64,000 nucleotides of DNA, from the NCBI RefSeq assembly GCF_000526315.1, contig NZ_JAFV01000001.1, positions 620,001-684,000 on the forward strand. Direction: 5' to 3'. The stretch comes from Methylopila sp. 73B (GTDB lineage: Bacteria > Pseudomonadota > Alphaproteobacteria > Rhizobiales > Methylopilaceae). This document shows, piece by piece, positions 52,026-60,722 of the stretch; the stretch's first letter is position 1, and each line of letters begins with the position of its first letter. The notes under the pieces were generated by a model. That model searched no databases. It was not told the DNA's origin and saw only the letters and a program-made list of their open reading frames with translations. A program made the translations under genes and the position numbers.

Positions 52026-52318
52026 TGACGGACATAGTCGATCCGCAATCGGTGCTGGACCTCGCCAATGAACTTCACGGTCAGGCGTTCACCGTAATCG
52101 CTGGCAGTCCCGCTGAGCGGGCAATGCGACGCGCATCTAGCATGCTGCGCAGATGCTCCGGTGAACTCAATCGGCTGGAGAACCAAGCCAAGGCTTTGCG
52201 CTCTTCGCTCGCTGCCATCGCCAACGGCTCAACAGACGCGAACGCTCGCGAGGTCGCTCGCTCGGCTGCTGGCATTCGCAGGCCGACCGATGATCTTCAG
52301 CGCCGGGTCGGGTCATGA
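52025..52318 (+). CDS. Small phage protein
   Basis: This 97-residue helical protein (MTDIVDPQSVLDLANELHGQ; CSGELNRLENQAKALRSSLA coiled segment) overlaps the next gene by four bases. Unknown. Confidence 0.6.
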   Translation: MTDIVDPQSVLDLANELHGQAFTVIAGSPAERAMRRASSMLRRCSGELNRLENQAKALRSSLAAIANGSTDANAREVARSAAGIRRPTDDLQRRVGS

Positions 52319-52509
52319 ACGCCGCCCTCACCCTCGTCATCACGCTCTGCACGCCCGGCGATTTGTCCGCATGCATGCGTGTCTCGATCCCAGGCTTCAC
52401 GCTGCCAGGGGCTTGCGCTCTCGCTGCGGTGCAGGCTGGGGCCGAGCTGATCGCGGATCATCCGGGATACAGGGTCGCGCAGGCGAAGTGCGGGAGGGCG
52501 AGGCTATGA
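52315..52509 (+). CDS. Small phage protein, possibly exported
   Basis: This 64-residue protein begins MNAALTLVITLCTPGDLSAC with a hydrophobic start and a total of four cysteines. A lysis-type or membrane role is possible, not shown. ATGA overlaps. Confidence 0.55.
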   Translation: MNAALTLVITLCTPGDLSACMRVSIPGFTLPGACALAAVQAGAELIADHPGYRVAQAKCGRARL

Positions 52510-52766
52510 GCGCTCCGACGTTCCATCCCACGCGAAATCCGTTCTACCCGCAGCGGTGGTTCGCATGGCGGCCCGTGCGGCTGATTACGGGCAGGCTCGC
52601 ATGGCTTCGCACAGTAGAGACGGCCTGCATAACGCCGCAGCGGTATTACCTGACCGCGAAGTTTCAGGCATGGGCCTACTGGCGGCCAACCGACGAGATC
52701 GCCTGCTCTGAGGCCATGCAGATTGCACAACTTGAGCCTGTTGAGCACGAGGGAGATTGGCTGTGA
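52506..52766 (+). CDS. Small phage protein
   Basis: This 86-residue protein is rich in Trp, Arg and Tyr (PTRNPFYPQRWFAWRPVRL; then ITPQRYYLTAKFQAWAYWR). Four-base overlap with both neighbours. Unrecognised. Confidence 0.6.
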   Translation: MSAPTFHPTRNPFYPQRWFAWRPVRLITGRLAWLRTVETACITPQRYYLTAKFQAWAYWRPTDEIACSEAMQIAQLEPVEHEGDWL

Positions 52767-52978
52767 GCCGACACCGCTCAACGGGCTCGTATGGCCATAG
52801 CATCGAGCGAGTCCTCGCTGACTGCTACCGGGTCAGGTGGGTTGTCGATCGCTACTACCCCGACAGCCGGCTTCGTCATCCTCGTCGTTGTTCGCGGGAT
52901 ACGGATCATGCTGGAGCGGAGCGGTTCGCCAAGCGCTGGAACCTTCCTATGCCACAGGAGGCCACGCCCCATGGCTGA
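52763..52978 (+). CDS. Small phage protein
   Basis: This 71-residue protein has a GTG start overlapping the previous stop (GTGA). It contains GAERFAKRWNLPMPQ, a pattern shared with small phage proteins of this order. Overlaps the next gene by eight bases. Confidence 0.55.
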   Translation: MSRHRSTGSYGHSIERVLADCYRVRWVVDRYYPDSRLRHPRRCSRDTDHAGAERFAKRWNLPMPQEATPHG

Positions 52979-53225
52979 CGTCGTCCATCTCGCCACGAGC
53001 CGAGAGAGTCCGGCTGTCCGAGCGTGCGGGACGTGCCGTTATCAGCGCCGAGTGGGTTTTAGCGATCGGATGTGCGGCGCCGTCGAAAACCAGTGCTGCA
53101 CGGTGCGCATGTACCAAGCCAGCGGCTGCGGCCCAGCCGGCCTGCTCTGGGAGCCCCGTCCTCCCCGCCGCTCCTTCGCCCGCTGGATTTGGGACACGAT
53201 GTTTTCCATGGGGGCAGGGCGATGA
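52971..53225 (+). CDS. Small cysteine-rich phage protein
   Basis: This 84-residue protein has cysteines in ACGTCRYQ, RMCGAVENQCC and SGCGPAGLLW, a likely zinc-binding fold, followed by a basic region and a hydrophobic end. Chained by ATGA to the next gene. Confidence 0.6.
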   Translation: MADVVHLATSRESPAVRACGTCRYQRRVGFSDRMCGAVENQCCTVRMYQASGCGPAGLLWEPRPPRRSFARWIWDTMFSMGAGR

Positions 53226-53458
53226 ACGAGTGGCGCGACATCGATACGGCACCGCGTGACAGGCACATCTTCGTCTATGCGCCGGGTGCTGAGTTCGACC
53301 TGCCGGATATCGTCTCGCTCTGCCGCTGGCACCCAGACGCGGGCTTCTGCGTCGACGAGCTTCGTTACCCGACGCTCTGGGCCGAGATCGACTACCCCGC
53401 ACCGCCCGCCACCCCCTCCGCCCACTCTGTCGCCAAGCAGGAAGCTGAGCCCCGATGA
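53222..53458 (+). CDS. DUF551-like phage protein
   Basis: This 78-residue protein begins MNEWRDIDTAPRDRHIFVY, the typical opening of DUF551-type small phage proteins, with SLCRWHPDAGFCVD following. No known function. Confidence 0.65.
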   Translation: MNEWRDIDTAPRDRHIFVYAPGAEFDLPDIVSLCRWHPDAGFCVDELRYPTLWAEIDYPAPPATPSAHSVAKQEAEPR

Positions 53459-54093
53459 GCATCGCACAGAAGCGCCGCGCCAAGATCGCCTCCCGTGGCC
53501 GCAACCGGATGCAGGGGCCGCGAGAGCCAAACGGCCGCATCGATCGCAAGTGGCTAGCCGAGCAGCGCACTGAGAACGAGAAGATGGAAAGCCAGAGGGC
53601 CATCCAGCGGGCCACAGAGGCTCGCCAGCGGGTTTTCGGCCTGAGCGCGTCCCATGCCGCCCAAGCCGAGGCATCGACCGTTCTGGGCCGCCTGTGGCTC
53701 GCTTACGACGCGTCCAAGGACTACGCCATGGGCATCGACCGCGATCAATACGACGCGGCCATGCGCTACCAGACGATCCGCAACTGCTACCAGCGCGCCA
53801 AGGGCATCGCACCGGACTACACCGAGCCCCGGCCGGAAGAGGGCGGCGGCGGTGACGAGGTGTCCTACGAGGATTGGGCTGTCGCGGCTGCTGCTCGCTA
53901 TGACGGCATGGTGGAGGTGGTCGATGCCCTCTGCGTTTCACACCGGACCCCCGCGCCGAAGGAAGCTCTCCGCCTAATCGTGCTCGCGGATCAGGACATT
54001 CCCGAGCTAGTGGGCTCGCTTCGGCTAGTGCTCAACGCCCTCGCAAAGCACTTCTCAGGGCAGAAGGCGATGAGGCCCGAGATGGCGGCTTGA
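53455..54093 (+). CDS. Last gene of the early operon, unknown function
   Basis: This 212-residue protein has a basic N-terminus (AQKRRAKIASRGRNRMQGP) and a helical middle (DQYDAAMRYQTIRNCYQRAK). Located where late-gene regulators (antitermination Q-like) are often found, but no zinc site or family motif is seen. Followed by a 600-bp gene-free region. Confidence 0.6.
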   Translation: MSIAQKRRAKIASRGRNRMQGPREPNGRIDRKWLAEQRTENEKMESQRAIQRATEARQRVFGLSASHAAQAEASTVLGRLWLAYDASKDYAMGIDRDQYDAAMRYQTIRNCYQRAKGIAPDYTEPRPEEGGGGDEVSYEDWAVAAAARYDGMVEVVDALCVSHRTPAPKEALRLIVLADQDIPELVGSLRLVLNALAKHFSGQKAMRPEMAA

Positions 54094-54098
54094 CACGG

Positions 54099-54666
54099 GG
54101 GCGCAAATCTGACTCAGTGATGTCACCCTCTTAAATCTCCGATTTGCGCCCGCACCGGTTTGCCGAGGCGGGTTTAGGGATTCCAGCGGCAGGCGGAGCA
54201 GGACGCGCAGGCTTCATCGCCCATCACCCGAACGGTGGCCACGCTAAGGGCGCGCTGGATGTCAATCGGGCTGCCACCATCACCCCGATTGGATGCCTGC
54301 AACCGGCCCGGCCTTGGCGACTGGAACTCGCTTCGGTCAGGTCGGTTGTTCCCCGCCTCAGGGACACAGTGAGGCTCAGCCGCCGGCGGCGAACCAAGGC
54401 CGGAGCTTAGCACAAGCGGCTGACGAAGACCTGGTAGGCAGCCGGCCCGCAAGGGCGCTGAGTAGGGCGACAATTCAGTTCGACGGGAGGCCTCTTCGGA
54501 GGCGGAGGCCCAACAGCCTGCTGGGGATCGTTGGGGACGTGCCGGAAGCTCGGGAGAGCGGTCAGCCCTATCGCGCAAGCGCATCAGGGGACACGGGGTA
54601 ACACGGTCGGTGGAAGCTCTCTCGTTGATCCATCAGCCGTCCGGGAGCGATCTCGGGCGGCTTTTT
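54099..54666 (+). ncRNA. Candidate large structured phage RNA
   Basis: This gene-free 570-bp stretch lies between the early and late modules. Perfect helices: 54099-54109/54141-54151 (11 bp), 54183-54188/54253-54258, 54263-54270/54284-54291 (8 bp), 54300-54305/54343-54348, 54355-54360/54370-54375, 54398-54403/54442-54447, 54490-54503 (UUCG tetraloop), 54509-54514/54530-54535, 54548-54559, and 54561-54592 with a GCAA tetraloop. It ends in an intrinsic terminator. No reading frame across it looks coding. It does not match RNase P or tmRNA as I know them. Confidence 0.45.
54635..54666 (+). terminator. Intrinsic terminator before the late genes
   Basis: A 12-bp stem with one G-T pair (54635-54646 / 54651-54662), tetraloop GCGA, followed by TTTT. 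It would end transcripts entering from the structured region. Confidence 0.85.
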
Positions 54667-54711
54667 CATTTCAACCACGCTGGCCTCTGCGGAGGCGGAA
54701 AGGCGAACGCC

Positions 54712-54987
54712 ATGACTGACCAGACCGAAACCCTCGTCGAGTTTAAGATCCGCCCCATCGTCCGCTATGCGGTGACGAAGTACGAGTACACCTCGAACGG
54801 TGGGACTGGAAAATCTTCTCAACTCGGCGTCTACGACAACTTCGACACCTCGTATGAGGTTGGCGTTGCGCTGGCGAGGGGCGAGCAGCAGCGCCTTGGC
54901 GTCGAACCGTTCAGCATGGCTGTGGTGTTCCCATCCGATGTTCAGCCGGTCGTGGATGCCGCGAGACGGGTCGCCGGTCAGGCCTGA
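54712..54987 (+). CDS. Small phage protein
   Basis: This 91-residue protein starts at ATG 54712 after a purine-rich leader. It has an alpha/beta pattern (FKIRPIVRYAVTKYEYTSN; then GVEPFSMAVVFPSDVQPV). First gene after the terminator, so it needs its own promoter in 54667-54711 or beyond. Unrecognised. Confidence 0.65.
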   Translation: MTDQTETLVEFKIRPIVRYAVTKYEYTSNGGTGKSSQLGVYDNFDTSYEVGVALARGEQQRLGVEPFSMAVVFPSDVQPVVDAARRVAGQA

Positions 54988-54999
54988 CCGTCCATGCCC

Positions 55000-55227
55000 A
55001 TGAACAACCCGCGCTGCAGGACGGCATACAGCCTCACCGGAGGCCGCCGCTACCGGCGCACATGGCTAGGGCGCATGGTGCTTCAGCTTGAAGAGGGCTG
55101 CTACTCAGGTTTTGCTCCGAACCCGAACGAATGGGGCACGTGGTCAGATCGGCCTCACAACACGTTCCGTTGGAGAGACGCCACTTACGCCGACTTACAG
55201 CCTGTAGAGCGGGCCACTGCCGGCTGA
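55000..55227 (+). CDS. Small phage protein
   Basis: This 75-residue protein begins MNNPRCRTAYSLTGGRRYRR and is rich in aromatic residues (GFAPNPNEWGTWSDRPHNTF). Stop shares one base with the HNH start. Unknown. Confidence 0.55.
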   Translation: MNNPRCRTAYSLTGGRRYRRTWLGRMVLQLEEGCYSGFAPNPNEWGTWSDRPHNTFRWRDATYADLQPVERATAG

Positions 55228-55577
55228 TGCCGACCCGCCCGCCTCTTCATCGCCCTCTCGCATCCCGCTCCAAGAGAGAACGAGACAAGGCGCACGACGC
55301 AAGGCGCACCGCTGAGCAGCCATGGCGCAAGTGGTACTGGACGGCTCGCTGGCGGAAAATCGCCAAGGCGCATCTCGCCTCCAGCCCATTGTGTGTCGAG
55401 TGTCAGAAGTCAGGACGGGTTACCGCCGCGAGCGTCTGCGACCATGTGGTTCCGCACCGCGGCGACGAAACGCTGTTTTGGCAAGGGCAGAGACAAAGCC
55501 TCTGTGCATCGTGCCACAATGGGGCGAAGAAACGCCAAGAAGCTCAAGGCTTGATGCCGGGAGTCGATAGCCTCTAG
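55227..55577 (+). CDS. HNH endonuclease of the packaging module
   Basis: This 116-residue protein contains PLCVECQKSGRVTAASVCDH, VVPHRGD, and SLCASCHNGAKKRQE, the classical HNH with CxxC pairs. HNH proteins next to the terminase are required for cos cleavage in several HK97-type phages, so a role in packaging is likely. Confidence 0.88.
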   Translation: MPTRPPLHRPLASRSKRERDKAHDARRTAEQPWRKWYWTARWRKIAKAHLASSPLCVECQKSGRVTAASVCDHVVPHRGDETLFWQGQRQSLCASCHNGAKKRQEAQGLMPGVDSL

Positions 55578-55648
55578 AATCGGGCGGCCCGACGCAGTGC
55601 TGGACACACTGAGCCGGGCCTAACCAACCGAGTGCTGGAGGCACCTAG

Positions 55649-56443
55649 ATGGCTAACTGCGAACCTATTTCGCCAGCGCCTTTACGTAAATGCGACATCA
55701 CCCGCCGCGAAAATTCGATCAAGAGAAGGCTTAGGGTTTGCGAGAGTTGCGGCGCTGAATTTGTCGAAGGAAAACTAAGCGCTGAGCAGCGGGCAAAGGG
55801 GCACAAGGCCAGGTTCTGCAGCAACGCGTGCAGAGCGTCCTCCTCCCGTCTTTATGCCTCGGCCAAAGAGGCTAAGCGGGCCGAACGTTTAAGGCACAGA
55901 GACCGATTGGGACTGCCCCCAGCTTGGCAGCCGACCGAAGCAGCATGCATCGCATGTGCCGGACTTTTCATAGCGAGATCCGCTAACGCCAAAAGGTGTG
56001 AGCCCTGCAGGCCAGGCTATCCTAGGGCCAAGCTTACGAAGCCTTGCGGCGCCTGCGGCGAGCTCATTACTGGCAATGCCGCAAAGAAGTTCTGCAGCAA
56101 GTGCGTTCGTAGGCGCAGCGCTGCCCTATTCGTCAAGGCACATGGGGCAACAAAGAAGCATCGGCACAGAGCGCGGCGCTTCAAGGTCGAATACCAGCCT
56201 ATAAGCCCGGCCAAGCTGTTTGACCGGGATAGCTGGCGTTGTCAGATATGCGGGATCAAAACGCCTAAGCGTCTCCGGGGAACTCTAGAGCCCAATGCTC
56301 CGGAGATTGACCACCGCATCCCTATGGCCCTAGGCGGCCCTCACACTTGGGCCAACGTGCAGTGTGCATGCCGCGCCTGCAACATGGTTAAGGGCGCTAG
56401 ACTAGCTCTAGGCCAGCTCACGCTGTTCCCCGAGCCAATGTGA
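55649..56443 (+). CDS. Second HNH endonuclease with zinc knuckles
   Basis: In this 264-residue protein, N-terminal cysteine sets (RVCESCGAEF, ARFCSNACRASS, CIACAGLF, KPCGACGEL, KFCSKCV) form about four zinc sites. The C-terminal nuclease is WRCQICGIK with EIDHRIPMALGGPHTWANVQ. Lower GC and different codon use than its neighbours suggest recent acquisition. The preceding 71-bp gap has a direct repeat AGTGCTGGA (55596 and 55631). Probably a mobile endonuclease inserted between the packaging HNH and terS. Confidence 0.82.
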   Translation: MANCEPISPAPLRKCDITRRENSIKRRLRVCESCGAEFVEGKLSAEQRAKGHKARFCSNACRASSSRLYASAKEAKRAERLRHRDRLGLPPAWQPTEAACIACAGLFIARSANAKRCEPCRPGYPRAKLTKPCGACGELITGNAAKKFCSKCVRRRSAALFVKAHGATKKHRHRARRFKVEYQPISPAKLFDRDSWRCQICGIKTPKRLRGTLEPNAPEIDHRIPMALGGPHTWANVQCACRACNMVKGARLALGQLTLFPEPM

Positions 56444-56444
56444 A

Positions 56445-56464
56445 CCCCATGGGGGGGCGGTCTC
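56445..56464. other. Candidate cos / packaging start region
   Basis: CCCCATGGGG (perfect palindrome) runs into a seven-G tract and GCGGTC, about 75-90 bp before terS and directly after the HNH genes. G-rich, partly symmetrical sequences in this place are cos sites in many HK97-like phages. The cut positions cannot be read from the sequence alone. Confidence 0.4.
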
Positions 56465-56537
56465 AAAATCGGACGCGACTAGGGCGTGCACCGTAGGGGT
56501 AGTCATTTTCTCACACTGTCAAAACCGAGATCGTTTT

Positions 56538-57005
56538 ATGGCCCGTCCTCGCAAGCCTTCGCACCTGAAGGTCGTTTCGGGCACGGCTCGGAAAGATCGC
56601 GACAACCCGAACGAGCCGACTGCACCGATGGGTGCGCCCGACGCGCCGATCTGGCTCTCGGATCGGGGCGCTGAGATCTTCGCCGGCCTCTGCGCTACGA
56701 TCCACGGCATGGGGTACCTGTCGACGGCTGACCAAGCGGTTCTGGCGATGGCCGCGAGCCGGCTGGAAGAGGTCGAGATCGCGACGGCTCGAGTGGAAGA
56801 CGAGGGCCGGACCTACGAGACGCACAATGCCCAAGGTGAGCGGATGATCCGCCCCAACCCGATGGTGGCGCAGCGTTCGGAGGCCATGCGGCATGCGCAC
56901 GCGCTGTTGTCCGAGCTTGGGCTGACGCCTGCAGCTCGGTCGAAGGTCTCGGCGGGCAAGAAGACAGACGATAACCCGTTCAAGGCGCTGATGGGTGCCG
57001 GATAG
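56538..57005 (+). CDS. terS: Terminase small subunit (P27 family)
   Basis: This 155-residue protein starts with MARPRKPSHLKVVSGTARKD, the P27-family opening, and has LSTADQAVLAMAASRLEEVE. It recognises the packaging site and stimulates the large subunit. Overlaps terL by 11 bp. Confidence 0.9.
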   Translation: MARPRKPSHLKVVSGTARKDRDNPNEPTAPMGAPDAPIWLSDRGAEIFAGLCATIHGMGYLSTADQAVLAMAASRLEEVEIATARVEDEGRTYETHNAQGERMIRPNPMVAQRSEAMRHAHALLSELGLTPAARSKVSAGKKTDDNPFKALMGAG

Positions 57006-58704
57006 AAACTATGCCGCGGTCGCAGAGCGATACGCGCAGGAGGTTGTCAGCGGGAAGATTGCGGCGTGCCGATGGGTGTGCCTTGCCTGCCAGCGGCATC
57101 TCGACGACCTGAAGGCGTCGAAGCGCAAGGACTATCCCTATCGGTTCGACGCCGAGGCGGCCCGTAAGGTCTGCGCCTTCATCGAATTGTTGCCGCATGT
57201 GAAGGGGAAGTGGGCGTCGAAGCGCGAGCTTTTGGCCCTGGCTCCGTGGCAGGTGTTCAAGACAGCCGTTCTGTTCGGGTGGTTGAAGAAGGCGGACGGC
57301 AATCGTCGCTTCCGCCGCGCGGTCATTCTCGAGCCTAGGAAGAACGGCAAGTCGGCGTGGGCCGCCGGCGTCGGGCTCTACATGTTCGCTCTCGATGGAG
57401 AGCACGGTTCGGAGGTCTATTCCGGCGCCACGAGTGAGAAACAGGCTTGGGAGGTCTTCAGACCTGCGAAGTCGATGGCGGCTAAGACCCCTGCGCTGCT
57501 GAGCGCATGCGGCATCACCGTCAACGCGTCAAACCTGCATATGCTGGGGAACGAGAGCCGGTTTGAGCCGATGATTGGCAAGCCGGGCGATGGCTCGTCG
57601 CCGCACTGCGCGATCATCGACGAGTACCACGAGCACGAGACGGACGACATGGTTTCGACCATGGAGACCGGCATGGGCGCCCGTGAGCAAGCGCTGCTTC
57701 TGATCATTACGACCGCGGGCACGAATGTCGCCGGTCCTTGCTACCAGGCTGTCGTCGAAGCGCGGCGGATGCTGGAGGGGATCACCGACGATCCCGAAAC
57801 CTTCTCACTGATGTACGGGATCGATCCTCCGCGGGGGAAGCCAGAGGATCCGGACTATTTCGCCGGCGATGACTGGACCAAGCCGGAGACGCTGAAGAAG
57901 GCCAACCCGAACTTTGACGTGTCGGTGCGTGGCGAGTTCCTGCTGTCGCAGCAGCGCGACGCGATCAACAACGCCCGCAAGGCGTCCGCTTTCCGCACGA
58001 AGCACCTGAACGAATGGGTGTTCGCGAAAGAAGCCTACTTCAACATCGCGAAGTGGATGGCGTCCGCTGAGGACGGCCTTCGCATGGAGGACTTCGCCGG
58101 TCAGCCCTGCACAGTGGGGCTCGATCTCGCGAGCAAGGTCGACATCGCCGCGGCGGTGTTCCTGTTCCGCAGGCCTCAGGGCGGGTTCGCAGCTTTCGGC
58201 AAGTTCTACCTGCCTGAGAAGACGATCGAGCTAGAGGCGACGGGCAATTACGTCACATGGGAGCGCGCCGGTCGCCTGATCAAGACCGAAGGCGACATGA
58301 TCGACCACGAGAAGATCCTCGAGGACATCGTGGCGGCGTCCAAAGTCTACACGATCGACAGCATTGGGTATGATCCAGCGCAAGCGACCATGCTCATCAC
58401 TGCGATGATGAAAGAGAACCTGCCGGTTGTTGAGTTCCGACATACGGTTATGACGATGTCGGAGCCGATGAAAGAGGTCGAGGCCCTTATACGGTCTCAG
58501 AAGATCGCCCACGACGGCGACCCGTGCTTCGCCTGGCAGATCGGCAACGTCGTCACGAAACGCGACGACCCCAAAGACAACGTCTATCCGCGCAAAGAGC
58601 GTGCAGAGAACAAGATCGACGGCGCTGTGGCGCTGATCATGGCGATGGGTCGCCAACTGGTCGGAGCAGACCAGCCCATCGACGTCATGGCGATGATCGC
58701 CTAG
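56995..58704 (+). CDS. terL: Terminase large subunit
   Basis: This 569-residue HK97-type terminase has a GTG start overlapping terS. ATPase: LEPRKNGKSAWAAGVGL (Walker A), HCAIIDEYHEHE (Walker B), LLIITTAGTN (coupling motif). Nuclease: VGLDLASKVDIAAAV and the late acidic ENKIDGAVALIMAM. Gene length and motifs are complete. Confidence 0.95.
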   Translation: MPDRNYAAVAERYAQEVVSGKIAACRWVCLACQRHLDDLKASKRKDYPYRFDAEAARKVCAFIELLPHVKGKWASKRELLALAPWQVFKTAVLFGWLKKADGNRRFRRAVILEPRKNGKSAWAAGVGLYMFALDGEHGSEVYSGATSEKQAWEVFRPAKSMAAKTPALLSACGITVNASNLHMLGNESRFEPMIGKPGDGSSPHCAIIDEYHEHETDDMVSTMETGMGAREQALLLIITTAGTNVAGPCYQAVVEARRMLEGITDDPETFSLMYGIDPPRGKPEDPDYFAGDDWTKPETLKKANPNFDVSVRGEFLLSQQRDAINNARKASAFRTKHLNEWVFAKEAYFNIAKWMASAEDGLRMEDFAGQPCTVGLDLASKVDIAAAVFLFRRPQGGFAAFGKFYLPEKTIELEATGNYVTWERAGRLIKTEGDMIDHEKILEDIVAASKVYTIDSIGYDPAQATMLITAMMKENLPVVEFRHTVMTMSEPMKEVEALIRSQKIAHDGDPCFAWQIGNVVTKRDDPKDNVYPRKERAENKIDGAVALIMAMGRQLVGADQPIDVMAMIA

Positions 58705-58722
58705 CCGAAAGGCATTCTGAAC

Positions 58723-60660
58723 ATGAGCGTTGAACACCGAACGACGGTCTCGGCCGGCGATGGCTACGATTTTGTCATCAGCGACGGCAGCCGGGATACC
58801 TATGGCACCCGGATCAACCCGAATGGCTGGGATCTTCGGCGGTTCATTGCCAACCCCATCGCCTTTTTCGGTCATGCGAAAAGCGATCCGCTTCCGATCG
58901 GCACCTGGTCGAACCTGAGAGTTGAGAATGGCCAGCTGCGTGGCCGCCTCAAGCTCGCTGCGCCCGGAACAAGCAAGCGCGTAGACGAATACCGCACCCT
59001 TATCGAACAGGACATTCTCCGGGGCGTGTCCGCAGGTTTCCACGTCATTGAGCACGGGAAGCCGGGCGGCCCCTACGAATTCGAACGGCAAGAACTGCTC
59101 GAGGCATCTCTTGCAGCCGTGCCTTCGAACAAAAACGCCTTGGCCTTGGCCAGGTCGTTGAACGTTTCCGACGACACCCTGAACCTCGTCTTTGGCAGGA
59201 CTGCCGATGCAGACGTGGGGATGACGGGTCGCGGCCTTGGCGAGATCGCCGCGAACCCTCCTGTTACCCCACATCGAAGGAGCTCCACCGTGAGCAACCC
59301 CCTTGCCCAGCGCATCGTGGATGCGCAGGAGCGCGTTGTCGCGCTCCGTGACCAGCTGACCGATCATCTCGCCACCGTCGACGACCTGAACCCCGACGAG
59401 GCGTCGAAGACGGTCACCGACGAACTCAACCAGCGCATCGCCTCGCAGGAGAGCCACCTGGCGACCCTCCGCGAGTCCGAGGCCCGGCTGGCCGCCACGT
59501 CTGAGCCGGCGGCTCAGCAGCGCACCGCTGAGACCCGTCGTCCGTTCGCCGTGCCGGCTGTCAAGGTCGACCCGAAGAGCTACGCCTACCGTGCCGCGAC
59601 CATCAAGCTGCTCTCGCACATCGAGCGGAAGCCGGTGGATCTCGTGCGGCAGGAGCGCTACGGCGACGACGAGCCGACCAAGGTCGTCACCGGCATCCTG
59701 ACCCGCGCCGCGACGGCGCCGGCCACCACGACCACGTCGGGCTGGGCCTCGCAGCTTGTGGAGACCGTGAACGCGGACTTCATGGAAGACCTGATGCCGG
59801 CCTCGGTCTATCCGGGTCTGTCGGCTCGTGGCCTGCGTCTGAACTTCGGCCGCGCCGTCGCCATCAGCATCCCGTCCCGGTCGGCGACCCCAACCATCGC
59901 GGGCTCGTTCGTCGGAGAGGGCGCGCCGATCCCGGTTCGTCAGGGCGCGTTCACCTCGACCACGCTCACCCCGAAGAAGATGGCCGTCATCTCCACGTTC
60001 ACTCGTGAGATCGCCGAGCATTCGACCCCGGCGATCGAAGGCCTGATCCGCAACGCGATCCAGGAAGACACGGCCGTCGCGATCGACACCGTTCTCCTCG
60101 ACGCCACCGCGGCTAGCTCCATCCGTCCGGCGGGCATTCGCAACGGCGTCACTGTGACCACGGCGACCGCTGGTGGCGGCTTCGCGGCTCTGGTCGGCGA
60201 CATCAAGGCGCTCGTCGGCGCTCTGATCACGGCGACGAACGGCAGCGTTCGTTCTCCGGTGTGGATCATGAACCCGGTTCAGGCGATCTCCATCGCTCTG
60301 ACCCAGAACGCTGGCGGCGATTTCCCGTTTGCCAACGAGATCAACGGCAATCGCCTCCAGGGTTACCCGGTGATCCAGTCGGCGTCCGTGGCCGCTGGCC
60401 GCGTCATCCTCGTCGACGCCGCCGACTTTGTCAGCGTCACGGGCGACGAGCCGCGCTTCGACGTGAGCGATCAGGCGACGCTCCACATGGAGGACACCAC
60501 CCCGCTCGCGATCGGCGCGACTGGAACGCCCAACACGATCGCTGCCCCGGTTCGCTCGCTGTTCCAGACGGACAGCATCGGCATCCGGATGATCCTGCCG
60601 ATGAACTGGGGCTTCCGCCGCGCTGGCGTTCTGGCCTGGACCGAGTCCGTCAGCTGGTGA
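58723..60660 (+). CDS. Fused prohead protease and HK97-type major capsid protein
   Basis: In this 645-residue protein, residues 1-170 are an S78 prohead protease (catalytic His in FFGHAKSDPLPIGTW; Ser in LRGVSAGFHVIEHGK). A helical scaffold/delta segment (about 190-285) is followed by the HK97-fold capsid (about 285-645: SGWASQLVETVNADFMEDLM, ending GFRRAGVLAWTESVSW). Normally these are two genes. The protease probably cuts itself free during head maturation. The frame runs through the junction without a break. Confidence 0.92.
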   Translation: MSVEHRTTVSAGDGYDFVISDGSRDTYGTRINPNGWDLRRFIANPIAFFGHAKSDPLPIGTWSNLRVENGQLRGRLKLAAPGTSKRVDEYRTLIEQDILRGVSAGFHVIEHGKPGGPYEFERQELLEASLAAVPSNKNALALARSLNVSDDTLNLVFGRTADADVGMTGRGLGEIAANPPVTPHRRSSTVSNPLAQRIVDAQERVVALRDQLTDHLATVDDLNPDEASKTVTDELNQRIASQESHLATLRESEARLAATSEPAAQQRTAETRRPFAVPAVKVDPKSYAYRAATIKLLSHIERKPVDLVRQERYGDDEPTKVVTGILTRAATAPATTTTSGWASQLVETVNADFMEDLMPASVYPGLSARGLRLNFGRAVAISIPSRSATPTIAGSFVGEGAPIPVRQGAFTSTTLTPKKMAVISTFTREIAEHSTPAIEGLIRNAIQEDTAVAIDTVLLDATAASSIRPAGIRNGVTVTTATAGGGFAALVGDIKALVGALITATNGSVRSPVWIMNPVQAISIALTQNAGGDFPFANEINGNRLQGYPVIQSASVAAGRVILVDAADFVSVTGDEPRFDVSDQATLHMEDTTPLAIGATGTPNTIAAPVRSLFQTDSIGIRMILPMNWGFRRAGVLAWTESVSW

Positions 60661-60671
60661 CGATGAAAGTA

Positions 60672-60704
60672 CGGGCCGCGGGGAAACCTGCGGCCCGCCC
60701 TTTT
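60672..60704 (+). terminator. Hairpin after the capsid gene
   Basis: An 8-bp perfect GC stem (60672-60679 / 60690-60697) with TTTT at 60701. Likely partial terminator that makes more capsid mRNA than portal mRNA. Confidence 0.7.
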
Positions 60705-60722
60705 CCTTGAAGGAGGACGATC

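Noticed and set aside
54467-54487. tmRNA-like start (GGGCGAC followed by TTCGACGGG)
   Set aside because: The motif resembles the tmRNA 5' domain, but no T-arm/CCA acceptor half and no tag reading frame of the AANDN type were found upstream or downstream, also not in the permuted alphaproteobacterial order.
54144-54610. Short open frames in the gene-free region
   Set aside because: Composition is Arg/Pro/Ala-rich without family motifs or ribosome-binding sites, and they cross the predicted RNA helices.
54099-54666. RNase P RNA
   Set aside because: The conserved GAGGAAAGTCC and ACAGAA-type elements are missing.
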